A program made the position numbers and the translations under genes. Under the pieces are notes generated by a model. The model was not told where the DNA came from. It saw only the letters and a program-made list of their open reading frames with translations, and did not search any database. Source: Bretschneidera sinensis (taxonomy: Eukaryota; Streptophyta; Magnoliopsida; Brassicales; Akaniaceae). From it: 64,000 nt of DNA. Location: assembly GCA_023935145.1 (NCBI GenBank), contig CM043700.1, positions 142,844,828 to 142,908,827 of the forward strand, written 5' to 3'. Positions 9,750 through 23,583 of the stretch are shown here, piece by piece (position 1 is the first letter of the stretch; each line of letters begins with the position of its first letter).

Positions 9750-12218
9750 AAAAGAATCTCTTTATATATATACGCATATATAGGTCTTTCTTTACATTTT
9801 GACCCTTTTAGTTTGCTTTATTTACTTTGTGCTTTAAGTATAACGTTCTTGACTAGATTCTCCTCCATTCCTATACCTTTATTTGTGTTGTATTCTTGAC
9901 CAGACAGGTTCATAACATTTTACTTGATTAGATACTTTTATATGGATTTTGGTTTTTTTTTTTATTTTTATATGAAAATATCGAGACAATTTTTTTACAT
10001 CTTAATTATTTTATTAAATTATCAATAATATGTTATATCAATAATATTATTTAAAGTAAATAAAACTGCTTATTTAACGTAATTTCAACATAAGTTAAAA
10101 CGAACATGAAAATTTAAGTAACAAAATGAACCAGTTGTTAAGATTACTGCAAGAAATTAATATTGCATGTTCCAAACCATATGGAATTCACCCTCAAAAT
10201 GCGGATCAATTTCACAGGTGAGAACTCCAGCAACTATTTGAGAGAAGGAATTGTCACTACTGTATAAGATCCAACACGCAATAATTTCTCCAGCAGTGCT
10301 GACATCTTCCACCATCATAGATGTAAGTAGGGTATGAGTAGATTAAAGATTTAAGGGTGCCATTGGAGGACTTACATAACGTGGGGACGCATGAAATGAG
10401 AGATTTTTATTTTTATTTTTATCGCTGATAAAGATGAGAGTGGTGAACAAGAGGAATTGATGTCTCCTCCTACATTCTAAAACTATAGATGTTAATAGAT
10501 TGGAACTATAAATGTCAATAGGTCGAATTTAAATGTGAAAATATTTTTATTCGTTTAATTCATAACGGTGAAGTGCATCATTCACTTTTATTATCATTCA
10601 GTGATTCGATAAAAGTTTTTAATTCAATTCCAATCAATGGAAGTGAAAGAATCATTCATCTTCCACTCGTTATCACTTGATTTTTTTTTTAAAAATTAAA
10701 TGTTATTTTATCAAATACTCCGTATTTTAAATAAAATTTGTTACCTCAATTCACAAATCATTTCTATAATTAAAAATGTAAAAAACACTGTTTTTTGACT
10801 TAAAACTGTAGGAAAAAACATATAAAAATATGTATTTTTGTAAATATGATACGGAGTAAAATAAATATTTTATAGAGATTGATGAGACAATTAAAAGTTC
10901 AAGTAGAATGAGAAATTACTTCTGCTACCACTCAATATCCAGTCTGCAAATAAAATTTTATTTGCACAACTAACCAATTACTCACTTTGAAAAACATATT
11001 TCAACTGAAACAATCGAATCAGATTTTCAAAAATATAGTTAGATTTTAACATTTCTATCCAAACTGATAATTTTATCTTATTACTATTGAACGGAAAACA
11101 TATAAGATAATTCATCATTCTCTCAAAAAAAATCTATCAAACACAGTCTAAAAATTCATCCTGCCCTGTTTTCATTTTCTCCTACAAACACGATCTTGGG
11201 GTATGATATTTTATGGAGGATCACTAAAATGAGAATCCAATGAAGTTCTAGTTCTTTATGCGTAGCCAAAAATCATCACAGGAATAGTCTCAATAAGAGA
11301 ATCCACAAAAACAGTAAAACCTCACATATCCCAAAATAAGCTTTGACTGGTCTACGTATTGGACAACCCTACATCTTTCAACCATTAAAAAGCTTTCTCC
11401 TCTCCATAGCCCCAAAAAGGCCAAAACTAATCCACCACTGCCACGGATTACAAAAATAGCCCTACAATCCTATGTGTCCCATACCCATTGGATATTCCCT
11501 GAAACCAAAACAATTGTCCCTCTTCTCCCGGCAAATCTCAAATCCCCAAAATAACCAGAAACTTTTGGGTGTAGCCGCTGCACTTGCTGTGGGTGCTTAT
11601 CAGCCGTCTATTAAGAGAGAAAGCTATTCTCTCTTTTAATAGACTATTGACATACATTCTAGATAACTTACACTCACAACACTCAAAAATTTCACCAAAA
11701 TAACGCCATTATTAACTGAAATAAAACTCTCTCAACACGTGAAAAAAAGCCTATCAGAATTCAATTCCGTGGTTGTTTCTTTACAACAAAACATGAAAGC
11801 AAAAGCTTACCCCTCTTTCTCTCTCTCTGCCTCCAGCTTTCAGCATTCTCGAGAGAACTCACTCTTTGATGTTTGTCTGACACAAAACTCCATTAAGATG
11901 CTTCATGCCACTAGAAAACACCATTTCTTTTAGCATTATATACTGAACATATTAACGTTACAGTATGATTATAAAGCAGTAATTTATGTACTAGTACAAT
12001 GCTGCGGCAGAGTCTGTGTCCCAAATGCATGGACTAGCCATGCGCAGTTGCAGGTTTTACATAATTTGTTTCTTTCTCTTCATTTATCATCTCCAGTGCC
12101 TTTCGCATTTAAAGATGCTACCTACTATTACACTCCACATAGAGAAGCGACTATGAACAAAACCCCAATTTTGCTATATAAGGAGGTAACTAAACTTTGC
12201 TTTGCTAGTGTAAATTTC
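9750..12218. other. Intergenic region between HSP21 and IQD genes
   Basis: AT-rich in the left half, with a MITE-like inverted repeat near 10.8 kb. From about 11.4 kb it becomes C/A-rich and probably holds the IQD promoter and 5'UTR. No gene is supported. Confidence 0.4.
10716..10858. repeat. Possible MITE: 143-bp segment with 10-bp inverted ends
   Basis: TACTCCGTAT at 10716-10725 is matched by its exact reverse complement ATACGGAGTA at 10849-10858. The interior is AT-rich and non-coding. A clear target duplication was not found, so a chance inverted repeat is possible. Confidence 0.35.
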
Positions 12219-14363
12219 ATGGGGAAGACTAGAGGAAACTATTGGTTGACTGCAGTAAAGAGGGTTTTTAGGTCTCCTACCAAGGAGATCAATGAGAAGA
12301 AGAGCTGTAGAAGGACAGAAGATCATGAACAAGAAGAAGAAGAAAAGGTCAATCAATTTTCCTTCACGACATTAGCTTTTCTGTTTCTTTTTTTTTTTTA
12401 AATGTTCTTTTGTTATTTTCCATAATAATCCTTAATTACTAAGTTCAGTAGAATTTGTTTGTCGGTTTGTGCAGAAGAGAGGAAAAAGAAGATGGATATT
12501 CAAGAAGCCTTCAAATCAGGAAACAGTGATACAACACTGTGAAGCAATAAGGACCATAACCATTACTGCTAATGCTATTGAGGCCACTGAAAATTCTGTT
12601 GTTTCAAAAGCTATCTCTGTCTCTGAAGCTGTTGATGATGAGCAGCAAAGACATGCAATTGCAGTAGCCATGGCAAACACAGCAGCTGCTCAAGCTGCAG
12701 TTGCAACAGCACAAGCTGCGGCAGAGATTGTTCGTCTTACCAGACCCTCCATTTTCGTCAGACAACACTTAGCCTCCATTGTTATACAAACAGCTTTCAG
12801 AGGATATCTGGTAATGAAAGATTAAATTCAGATCATCCGTTTCATTTCTTATATATACTTTGCATATCACTTTTATAAAATAGATTTGGTTTTGAAGGCA
12901 AGAAGAGCTCTTCGGGCACTTAAAGGGCTGGTGAAGCTGCAAGCATTGGTGAGAGGCCACAATGTTAGAAAGCGAGCAAACATGACTCTCCGATGCATGC
13001 AGGCTCTGGTTCGAGTGCAAGCTCATGTGTGTAATCAGCGCAAGAGGCTTTCTTCGCATGAAGGGAGCACAGATTCCATGTTCAGTGATCCCAACAGCTT
13101 ATGGGGATCACATTTTGCAGACAGGAAATCCACTGTAAGAAGTTTAATGATCTAGCTAGTAGTATCATTTATGTTAAGGAAATTGCAGTTGGGCCTTTTC
13201 TCACTTTGTAATGCAGTCTAGAGATGAGGGCAGCCCTGAAGATGATTGGATCCATTGGGATGACAACCCACAAACACTAGAGGAGATAAAGACAATGTTG
13301 CAGAAAACAAAGGAGATAGCGAGCTTGAAACGTGAAAAGGCCCTTGCTCATGCTTTCTCTCATCAGGTTTTGATCTCTCTCTCGATAATCTGTTTTATCA
13401 CTATGTTCTTCTTAATTAAATAATTGAACTGAACATTTTCATTGGATGGGGGTGACGTATGAAAAGATGTGGAGAAGTGGAAGAGATACACATGAAAGTG
13501 AGGGAGAGCTTGATCATGAGAGAGCTAGATGGGTTGATCGGTCGGCAACAAGGAAGAAGCAGCAATGGGAGTGCACAGGAAGAATATCTTGTGAAAGTGA
13601 GGGAGAGATTGATCATGAGAGACCCAGATGGATTGATCGGTGGGAAACAAGGAAGAAGCAGCAATGGGAGTGCACAGGGAGAATGTCTTGTGATCAGAGA
13701 GACCCAATAAAAAATGTTGAAATTGACACATATCGTCCTTACTCCTGTTCAACCCCCAATTCTCATAAATCACAAAATCAATATCACCACCACCAACAAC
13801 AACATAGGCCTAGTTCATATTCTGTTGCCTCTCCCCTCCACAGAGCCCACAAAAATCTTCTCTGCAGCCAGTACCACTCGATCATCACACCATCCCCATC
13901 CAAAACAAGACCTTTACAAGTGCAATCAGCTAGTCCTCATTGCCCAACAGAAGAGAGGAACCACCCCAGTATAATGCCTCACACGCCCACCTCTGCAGGT
14001 TATACTAGCATGCCAAACTATATGGCTGCAACCGCATCTGCATCGGCTAAGACAAGGTTTAGATCACAAAGTGCACCAAGGCAGAGGCCTTATACCCCAG
14101 AGAGGGAGAAACCGGGTTCTGCCAGAAAACGCTTGTCATTTCCAGATCCTGACAAGGACCCGTGTGGTGTTTATGAAGAGGATGGCACTAATTATGATCA
14201 ATATAACCTCAAGAGCCCTATTAGCTACAAAGCAGGCATCCATGGGGGCATTAATCTTGGAATGGAACAGAGGTCAAACATGTCTTCTTATTGTACGGAC
14301 AGTCTTGGTGATCATGAAAGCTTTCCACCTTCAACCAATGATCTAAGGACATGGTTGAGGTAA
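12219..14363 (+). CDS. IQD17: IQD calmodulin-binding protein (IQD17/18-like)
   Basis: Five exons: 12219-12347, 12475-12810, 12898-13134, 13217-13366 and 13467-14363, all phase 0, giving 582 residues. I start at [20 protein letters not shown], the canonical IQD amino end; an in-frame ATG at 12153 is upstream. An Ala-rich helix precedes the IQ67 domain (about residues 140-207), where [10 protein letters not shown] is split from [23 protein letters not shown] exactly at the conserved intron. The carboxyl end has the DUF4005 block with [23 protein letters not shown]. IQDs are scaffolds that bind calmodulin and kinesin light chains on microtubules or in nuclei and steer cell shape. The start resembles IQD17/IQD18 more than others; the symbol is provisional. 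Exon 5 carries an unusual tandem duplication. Confidence 0.92.
13494..13691 (+). repeat. 99-bp in-frame tandem duplication in IQD exon 5
   Basis: Two copies of a 99-bp unit, 13494-13592 and 13593-13691, each encode a 33-residue block around [25 protein letters not shown] and SC. The copies differ at a few bases, including S versus W and A versus E in the VDRSA/IDRWE stretch. The unit is the segment following the WRSGRD motif, which is conserved and single in the IQDs I know. Confidence 0.9.
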
Positions 14364-16288
14364 TTAGCCAAGCAAAGAGGATGATTTGGTGATCATGGGA
14401 GGGAAGATAACAAAGATTGTGTTTTGAGCCATGGAAGTTAGTCTTCACGATATTTAAAACCTCACAGTTCATGCACCACATGGTTACACATCAATCTTGT
14501 TCTGTAATTTAATCCATTATTTTTACCATATCTAGTTCAAGTCCTATAAGCATCCTATTCTGCATTATTATTCCCATTCATGAACTGACACAAATCAATA
14601 ATAGGATAAAGGATAACGGGGAAGTTTTAGTTGATAATTTTAGGCTCCCTAATTAAACTAGTGTACTTCAATAATAGCAAATAAGGGCACTATAAAGAAA
14701 TCTATGAACAAAGGCCTCCACTCTACAGTGCTCTTTACAGTGAGTTCACAATCAAACTCGATACTGACAGACTCTGCATATTGCTTATTGTTGATCTTTT
14801 GGTATAGTGGATTCTTCAAAGTTTAAACCACATGTTTAACAAAGTTTCTTAAAGATTCTCCCTCTCTGTTGGACTTGGTCTAGCCTTTAGCTTTACATAA
14901 AAGTGAGAACCAAGCATGTGTTGACAGGATCCAGATATTCGTCATATACTGCAGATGCATGCCCTTTTTTCTTTTACTCAATAATTAATTATGTTGCCAA
15001 TTTATATATAAAAAATAACAATCTTAAAGGTAGAAATATAAAGCAGCAAATGCTAATATTAATCTCCATATTAACAACAGCTAGAAATAATACCATTAGT
15101 TTACTCTAACAAGCTAAAAAAATGAGAACTAAAGATTAACAATGTTGAGATGCATCACTGAAGCATTTTGTCGAATAATAAATGTATAGTATACCCAATA
15201 GTTTTGCCACTACACACACTGATGAACTGATAAATGATAATCATGTATACCCAATACGTAGAGTAGACTCCGTTACTGGTGATCATCGTGGTCCTTACGT
15301 GGAGAGGCAATTGGCAAGGCCCAAATATTTATATCGAGCCTTCATATTCTGGACCCTGGATAAATCCTTAACAGGACCTATTTGGGCTTTCAATTTTCTG
15401 GGCAAGTTTTTGGGTCAGAGAAGACTTCACATTGGCGGTTGGGCCTCTAAAAATCCAAAATGGCTCAATGTCCAAACCATACAGAAAGTAGTAGATATTT
15501 CAGTGCACAAGTCAGAATTTTTTTTTAAAAAATATGTAAAATAGCATCTGCTTACATCGAGCCGAAAATGACCAGTCGATCCAAAATATCAAAATTCGGT
15601 GCCGCCATTTATTGAACCAAAAGCTGATGAAATCAGAGGTCATTCTTTAGAATCCACAGAGATAGTGATAACATTAGGAGCATCAGCTCTTCTTCAAGCA
15701 GCAGCTGATGTATTTCAACTTTAAAACCGACCATAGGTATTGTTGATATTATTCATTTTTCATATGAATCAGAACCACAGAGAGAGAACTTCAAGATTTG
15801 CTTTTTTCGTTTTCGTTTTTTGTTTTTTACTTTTTAAATATTTGATCCATCTTTGATTTCCTTATCACATCCACAATACAATCCTAAAACAAAGATGTCA
15901 AGCACAGAAGGGTCGAAGAATTTGGAAGATGGGTATAACAAAAGCCAGTCTTCCCATTAGTCTGAGTAATTTTTTATAATAAAAAAATCAAGTTAATCCC
16001 AAAATTATTGTACTCAAAATTCTTTATCAGCAAAAAAATCCACTTTGTCCCCATGATCTCTTTCTCCTCGCAGCTTAAACATGACACGACACGACAACAA
16101 ACGATTTTTTACAAGCTCTGAAACTCTTAAAAGTTTAATGCTCTGTAGAGCTTACAATAGTACCATCCGAAACAACTAATTCACAATTACTTAAAAACCA
16201 AACCTAACTTCATAAAGCAGACAACATAACCAATCAATGAACCCATTAAAAAAGGTAAAATATAACGCTAATTCATAACGATTTTGTT
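14364..16288. other. Intergenic region between IQD and GRF
   Basis: Holds the convergent 3' ends of two genes. An open frame at 15182-15544 (120 residues) has no family features. No repeat or RNA gene seen. Confidence 0.4.
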
Positions 16289-18441
16289 TTAATTCAATGA
16301 TGATGATGAAGCGAGCTTGTCTTGATTCAACCACAGCGGAGCCATCACAGGTTTGGCCCTTTTACTCCCAAAATTAGGGCTGCTATTATCACTGCTATCA
16401 GACAGTGAAGCAAGCGTCCTCTGCAGAACCCCAGACGGTGAAGAGACTGTAGCCCCCGCTTGTCTACCGGAATCTCCATTTCCAGCAATAGAAGACTGCG
16501 GATTTGAGACTGCTGCGGATGCGACGGAGCTCGGCCTTAGGACCTCTGCTAAAGGCCCTCCTGGTGTAGAAGGTGCCCAAGAAGAAGGGGCAAGCCAGCT
16601 TGAGAGATGCGATTTAGTGACACATTCATGGTCTTGAGAGTTTGATTCTATGACCCCTAAGCCCATTTGGATCTGACCCATTTCATCTTCAATGGAGTTG
16701 GTGCCTCCCATTGATAGAGTGAGTGAGGATAGTGAGAGGTTCCCATTAGAGGAAACATGGGTTTCAGTAGCAGAGTTTGGTCCTTGGTCATCTGATGCTC
16801 TTCCATTTGACCATGCATCAATAAAACCCCTTGGGGTCTCTGCGTTTGGCCTTTGATCAAGAACAGGAACCATATCTGGGTTGAGAAAAAAGGAACACGC
16901 ATTGCTCTGTTCATCTTCTCCACAAGTGATGTTCGCATATGAATTCAGATTCAGAGTCTCTTCCTGCAGGTAACTTCGATTGAGAAGAGTATCGTTGTGA
17001 GTGGTACAAAAGGGGCTCTCACTGGTCAGTCCTCTTCTCGTCTGCTGCTGCATCAGATTGCACCATTGTTGATAAGTTGTTGGGGTCATGGGCAAAGGTT
17101 CTCCTTTCGTTATCCAATCTAAGCTTCTGCAATTTGCAGCAAACAGAAATCACAAAATCAGGGATTTTTCACAATTATACACATGAAATCCATAAAGATC
17201 CTAAATTTATTTATCATATTTTTCAATTGTTGAGAAACTAAACGAAAAGGGTCACAAAGATTCCATAATTTGACAATAACCCAACAACTAAATTTTAACC
17301 TTTAACCCACCTGGGTTCCTTGTATGATTGGACAGAGGCCACAGACAAGGCAGAGACTTTCTTATGAAATGGCTGGTCAAGAGTTCCATCAAACTGAGAC
17401 GGAGATGAAGAAGCGTTGTTGTTGTTGATAGCCATAGCAATATGAGGTGAAGCTGGAAGATCATGACTATGGCGAGTCTTTTTATTGTTAATATTATTGT
17501 TATTGAAATTGGCAGCAAGTTCCACATGCTTTCTTGAACGGGGACGGCTTCTGTGCATGTGACGCTCACAGTACTTCTGGTCAGGTGCCACATCTCTTGA
17601 GCACCTCCATTTCTTCCCATCTGTTCTCCTGCATCTCCCGGGCTCTAGATCCCCAACCCTTGACAATCTCAGATTTAGACCACTACCCACTGCTCAAATC
17701 AAAACAAATTCATTAGTAAACAAACACCTTTGCAAAGATTGTAACTTTCAACAAATTAGTAATTATTAATTAAAGCTAAAATGTAATAGCCAAGAAAATA
17801 AATTCTTTGGGGAGATTACAGGGAGAGTTGGAAGATGCAGAGACAGAGGGATTTCTGGTAATGGGAATAAGGAGATCAGGGGGCACAGGAACAGAGGCCA
17901 TCATGTACTTGTATATCATTGCTTGCCTCTCTAACTCCTTCCACTGAGCATGAGTAAAAGGAAACCCCAAAGATGATGCCATTATCCCTCCTGCTCCTAC
18001 AAATACATAAGAGTATCAATTGTCATCAATCTTTTCTCTTTCATTAAAGAAGTTGAATATTTTCTTAGTCAGAGAGGCAGGCAAGAACAGAGAGAGAGTG
18101 AGAGAGAGAGAGAAGAGGCAGGGATTTATAAGAACAAGAAGATTTCTTTTAGCATGCATTGACTTTGATGAAGGTAAAAGGGCTATCTATACTATACCTG
18201 CAGGAGGAGGTTTGAAGGCGGTGTGAGCAGTAGAGGCAGTATTGATAATGGTTTTAGTCAAGGCGATGTCAAAAGGCTGCAGGGTCTTTAGCCCAACTGC
18301 ACCACCATTAACAACTGCAACAGTAGCAGAATTACAAGCAACAACATCGTATATATCACTGCTCTTAGCCCTGATCATGCTACATGTGGGACCATCACCA
18401 TGCGATGAGATTGGACGGTGGTGATTATCAGGATCACCCAT
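16289..18441 (-). CDS. GRF: Growth-regulating factor (GRF) transcription factor
   Basis: Four exons: 18441-18198, 17996-17820, 17689-17311 and 17126-16289, giving 545 residues with consistent phases. The start is ATG at 18441 (MGDPDNHHR). The QLQ domain, about residues 94-130 ([19 protein letters not shown]), binds GIF coactivators. The WRC domain, about 154-196, has the C-x9-C-x10-C-x2-H zinc set and a basic nuclear-targeting stretch that binds DNA. The tail carries a GFIDAW (FFD-like) motif near 367-372 and GGPLAEVL near 456, as in the GRF1/GRF2 group. GRFs with GIFs promote cell proliferation in leaves and meristems. Exon 3 contains a miR396 site. A GIF gene lies 12 kb away. Intron 1 holds a GA-repeat near 18090-18115. 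Confidence 0.95.
17520..17540 (-). promoter_or_regulatory. miR396 target site in GRF mRNA
   Basis: The plus strand reads TTCCACA-T-GCTTTCTTGAACG, which is the miR396 sequence with one extra base. The mRNA (minus strand) is therefore complementary to miR396 with the single-nucleotide bulge after position 7 that is known for GRF targets. It encodes RSRKHVE at the end of the WRC domain. Expected effect: cleavage and repression of the transcript in mature tissue. Confidence 0.92.
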
Positions 18442-21400
18442 CACTACAATTAGGGAATGATTCCGCACGTTGCAGCTTCACATCTAAATCAATTGCTCCA
18501 CCATCACTAATTCCCTCTTGGCTGGTGCCTTGTCTGAAACGCTAAATCCATTCATACTATCGCTCATAATGGAATTAAACAACTTTTTTCTATTTAGGGA
18601 AACTGCTTTTCCCACCAAACAACCATAACCCCCACACACCCCAAATAAAAAAAGAGAAAAAGTAAAGAAAAAACTCAAGGCCCGCAACCAATTCCACTTA
18701 CAACTTCCTTTTTTTGAAGGAAATATCCTTCAATGAAAAAAGCTAAATTATACTCTCATGATGGTTTTTCCTTTTTTTTTCTCTACGGGAGAGGAGATCA
18801 CTGACAAGTAATCTACAGACCAGTAGAAATGTAGAATCTAAAATAAATTGTAAATTAATACGGTGGTAAGGAGAAGAAAACGAAAAAAAAAAACGAATTT
18901 ATAAAATAGGAGTTTATTTTATTTTTAAATAAAATAAAATATATTTTTATATTATTTAATAATAAACTAATAAATTCGTATTAAACAAAATCTTCTCAAA
19001 AGAAGTGAGGTTTTATGATGCGAGCTAGGTATGGGTTGCCGCCATTATCAACCTATGCTTTGCTTCCATGCTTCAAACATTCGCATCAAGACAAATTATT
19101 TAAAGCAACTCTCTCTTTCTAATGTTCCCTCTCTCTCATCGTTATTGCACTCTCGTTTTCTGCATGTAAAGCTTAACAGCGGTGATAGATAAATAACAAA
19201 GCTATCCAACAAATTACCAAAAAGTTTGAATTGTAATTATCAGAAAGTTCGAATTAAAACAAACAATTCAGATAAAACTACAAAAAAAAAAGAAGTCGTT
19301 TCTTTCGTATTTCCTAGCATTGTTTCATTATAAGTACGTCCATGATTCTCATGTTGAACTATGCTGACCTCTAACATGCTTTTTTTAGTGTTCTTGAATT
19401 TTTTTTTTTTTTTAAGTTTTGCTTAACCAAAGTCAAAATCTATCTGCATATCCAGATTATAACGCCCAGTAGCTAGGGGGATTTTGGAGTTCAATTTCTT
19501 AAATTATAATAAAAATTATGAAGTAAATTGTACATTATATTGTTTTTTTATATAAATTTAAAATTTTAAAATTTGACGAAAATTACTTTATAACCACAGT
19601 TTTACATCATAGTTTTTTACTGTAAAGAAGTTTGATCCGCAAATCATATATACGAGTTTAGCTTTGCTGCAGTAAAAGTTATGATGTAAAACTTACTGTA
19701 CACGAATTTTGCACATGAATTTAAAATCCTTTAATTATAGGATGTGATAAAAATCAATTTATAATCAAAATTTACATCTACACTAAAGTTTGTTTTATAA
19801 TTTTTTATTACAAAAGAGTTGATCTCGTCTATACTCTTATCATTTTAACTTTAAGTTACTTTTCATTCTCAACATAAACAGTAAAAGAATATATTCTTAA
19901 AAGTTATATATACGATTACATTTTTTTTAAAACATTGAGGGCATATTTAATTTGAAAAAAAACAATTTTTTTATTTTTTATCTTTATCTTTTTATCATGT
20001 TCTTCAACGATTTACATGTTTTTAAAAAAAATAAAAAATAAAAAAAATATTTTTCAAATTACGTTGAAAAAATAAAACACAAAAATATTGTCTTTTAAAT
20101 TAAGTTAAAAAATTTCAAATTGTTGAAAAAATATTTTAAAATTAAAGATTTAAAAAATATTTTTCACATCTAAAGGAACTTGAATTTTTATTAAAACAAA
20201 TCTTAAATCAAACATTAAAATTTTTAATTTTTTTTTTATCAAAAACCATTTAGAAAACCATTTTAATCAAAACTAGAGCTAAGCATAAAAAACACTTTTT
20301 ATTATAAATTATTTATAAAAAAAAAAAAACATTTCAAATTAGGCTAAACGGTATCAAGGAATACACTCTTTCTGGTTGTCTCATAAACGCCGTGACTCTA
20401 ATGTCGTTAAGATCACCGTTAAGAGCCTTTTAGTTCCTCGGGAGGCGGGCCAGGTCCACAAGACCCGTAGTAGGCGTGAACATGATGGCTTAACTAATTG
20501 TCTCGGGCAATGCCCCTTCTTTTTATAGCAACACTTTGAATTCAAAACCCATTTTCACTTCTACCTCGTGTCCACCACATTCCACTCCACTCTACTCCGA
20601 TCTGTCCCCTTGGTAATATGATTAGCGTGTGTTCTTCAACCGCTTGATTGGAGCGTGCATCTAGAGTCTGTATGTTTGATAATTAAGATGAGATGTGACA
20701 ACACATAAGGTGAGATTGCCTATGAATGACAAAGAGATGAAATTGTGGGTTGTAATATAATATTGAATAAATTATCCCTAATTATTTTTAAGGTGATTGA
20801 ATTAATATTAATATATTAAATTTTTTTAATAATTTATTTTTTAATTTTAAAATATCTATTTTTATAATTAAATAAATTTATATAAAATTAAAATTTTAAT
20901 TGAATGATTTTTTCATGATAATCAGAATAATATTGAATTGTTAATAAAAGAAAGTAATCGATTAAGATTTAAGATATGAGTTTATATATCTCAAATAATC
21001 AAGTAATTATAATTAATTTAATAATTTTATTAATAAATTATTTATTTCAATATTTTTTGTAATACAGTTTTTTTAGATTATTTAAAAATATGTAATATCA
21101 TTTTAATTTTTAAAATAAAAAAAAGTTTTATTTGATTTTTGTTATGTGATGGTATTTGATATTCGTTTATTTGAGATGTTATGCTACTTAATTTTTTTAA
21201 AAAAAATATATCAACAAAATTTTCAATTAAAATATTTAATTTTTTATAATGATCTTTAATTTTAATTTATTTAAGCATGCGATAGGCAATGATTTTATAA
21301 TATTTTTTAAAATATAAAATATATGAATTAAATTTTTTATACTATATAATATAATATAAATTTATTTAAAATATACTTTTAATAAATTTAAAAAAAAACA

Positions 21401-23583
21401 ATAATAATTTTATTTAAAAAAAACTCTAAAAAAAATTTGTTAAATATGTTCCATCTATAATATATACTTATATTTTTAAAAAAAATAATATTTATAATAC
21501 TTAAAGATACTTTGATCAATATTAAAAATAATATTCAATAATAATTTTGATTTTTTAAAAAAAATTATTTTGAAAGGTTTATAGTAAAAATTTGTTCTTG
21601 ATATTAATATTATTTCTATAAATTTAAAAATAATGTAATATAATTTGTAAAATATTATTTGAGACTTTTTATTGGGCTTTGTGTCATTATGGATACTAAA
21701 GATAGGACATATCTCTAACAAGGGGGCTGCTTGGAGCTCATTGGCTGAAAAAACGGCCATTGAAAATGAAAGTAGAACTAATATTGGGAAAAGCATGCAA
21801 ATCTAATTTAGGAAAGACATCTTGCTCTATATTTAATTTAATGGTTTAGTCTAAAATTTATAATGAATTTATTTGAAAAAGCTTAAATTTAATTTTAAAT
21901 CAGTTGAAAAAGGAATACCATGAACTAAGCCTTTTGGTGAAAAAAGCAACACTAGTTAGCATATTCAGCTTCTCAGTTTAAAAAAATAAAACAAACGCCA
22001 AGGAAACATTGCCTTTGTGGTTTGTGCCACTATCAATATTTTTCGTATTTGTGGTCAATTTTTTTATTTTTTATAATTATATTTGGATTTCGATTTCAGT
22101 GTTAAATTCAAATGATACAATTTTATATTTTATTTTGTCTTTTGTTTCGATTTATTTCGATTAAAACATCATATTTCAATTAAAATACTACAATATAATT
22201 TTTATATATTTAAAATTTTATGAGAATAATTTAAAATTTTTTGTTATTCCTCTTCGATTATATGATATGAGCGATATATTATTCTTATCATTTGATATTT
22301 GAATGATAATTTTTTTATTATGAGATATTTTTATATAAATATATTTATAATTGATTGTAAAACAAAAATTTATGTAAAATTAATTTATATATTTTAATAA
22401 TAATTATTTTTTTATAATTATATTTTTTTAAATATATATTTAAAAATATTATTAAATCTAAAATGATACACCGAAATCGAAAGGTTCAATTTCAATTACT
22501 AAACCAACGAAATTTATCCTTGTTTAAATAGCAAAATCCCCATTTTGGCTTTTCGACGACCGGGAAATGGATTTTATACCCGAAAAGACCACATGGGCCC
22601 GGCAATTCTTCGTACTTCTTTTCTACTGTTCCCATTTAAAATTCCTTCCCGTTTCTCTTTTTCTTTTTTTATTAGTTAGCTCGATTTCAAATTTTTATTT
22701 AAGGATTTGACTCAATCCATAAAATAAAAAAAGGCAACCCACTCATATAAAAGCTAACCTTTTTTAAAAAAAAAAAAGGCATTTGGGTTTGTTACAGAAT
22801 CCAGACTTAGATCGGACTAGGCCACAACAAACCTTAAAGATAGTTTGGATTGGGCTATGATCTCTGTGGGATGCTGATTTTTGGGTTGGTAATAAAGCCA
22901 GTCAAAAACATTACGAGTCTTAAACCATCAAACTTGCTGTGTTTCAGCTTACCTTCTTATTAATTATTTTTTAGTATCTATTTTAATAACACGAGGCGTC
23001 TGAGGAATCAGAAACATTGAATACATTTGATGGTATTATCCAATTGAGGGTTGTTATTTCATTTTCTTTAGGAGAGATGGATTATAAATATTGCTCAGAT
23101 GCGCATGACCGCATGACTGTCCATTAGACAATTTGAATCAAGAACACCTTTATTTTCCATGAGATAAGTATCTGACCAACTTATAGCCCCACGGAGTAGT
23201 AGCTTTTCTTTGAGTCAAAGTATCATTATTCTAATCTCTAAGCAGAAAACAATCAAACTAAAACATGTTGGAATCTGCCTCTTTTCCCATGTGCTGCATT
23301 TCAAAAACCCATAAAAAAAGTAGCCTTAAAAAACAGTAAAATACCATCCACAGACCAGCATTAGCAGCCCTCAGAGACCGAGCATCCAGTGGATTCCTTT
23401 TGAGTAAAGTATTCAGAATTATATTATGTGGGAATGATAATTATCAATAATAAATAGACTGTTCAAATTGGGCTCTTTTCTTGAAGAACCTAAAAAGAAG
23501 GTACTGAAACCTAATCTGTCCTCAACAATAGTGTAATGTTGAGAGTATTTCCTTTCTATTAGTATGTTTTATCAAGGGTAACC
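18442..23583. other. Long AT-rich gene-free region
   Basis: The first few hundred bases are probably the GRF promoter and 5'UTR. From about 18.9 to 22.5 kb the sequence is extremely AT-rich with many homopolymers and no credible ORF. A GC-richer island at about 20345-20660 stands out but has no recognisable coding content. The last 500 bases precede the receptor kinase and are its likely promoter. Confidence 0.5.

Noticed and set aside
12048..12218. Upstream in-frame extension of the IQD gene (ATG at 12048 or 12153)
   Set aside because: The family begins at MGK...[11 protein letters not shown]; the upstream residues are not conserved-looking and probably 5'UTR.
13446..13466. Start of IQD exon 5 as an independent ORF
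   Set aside because: These 21 bases precede the AAAAG acceptor; the exon starts at 13467, restoring HQMWRSGRD.
15182..15544. 120-residue ORF between IQD and GRF
   Set aside because: No domain, no splice partners, composition of random sequence.
21476..21796. 106-residue minus-strand ORF
   Set aside because: Ile/Lys/Phe-rich translation of an AT-rich desert, expected by chance.
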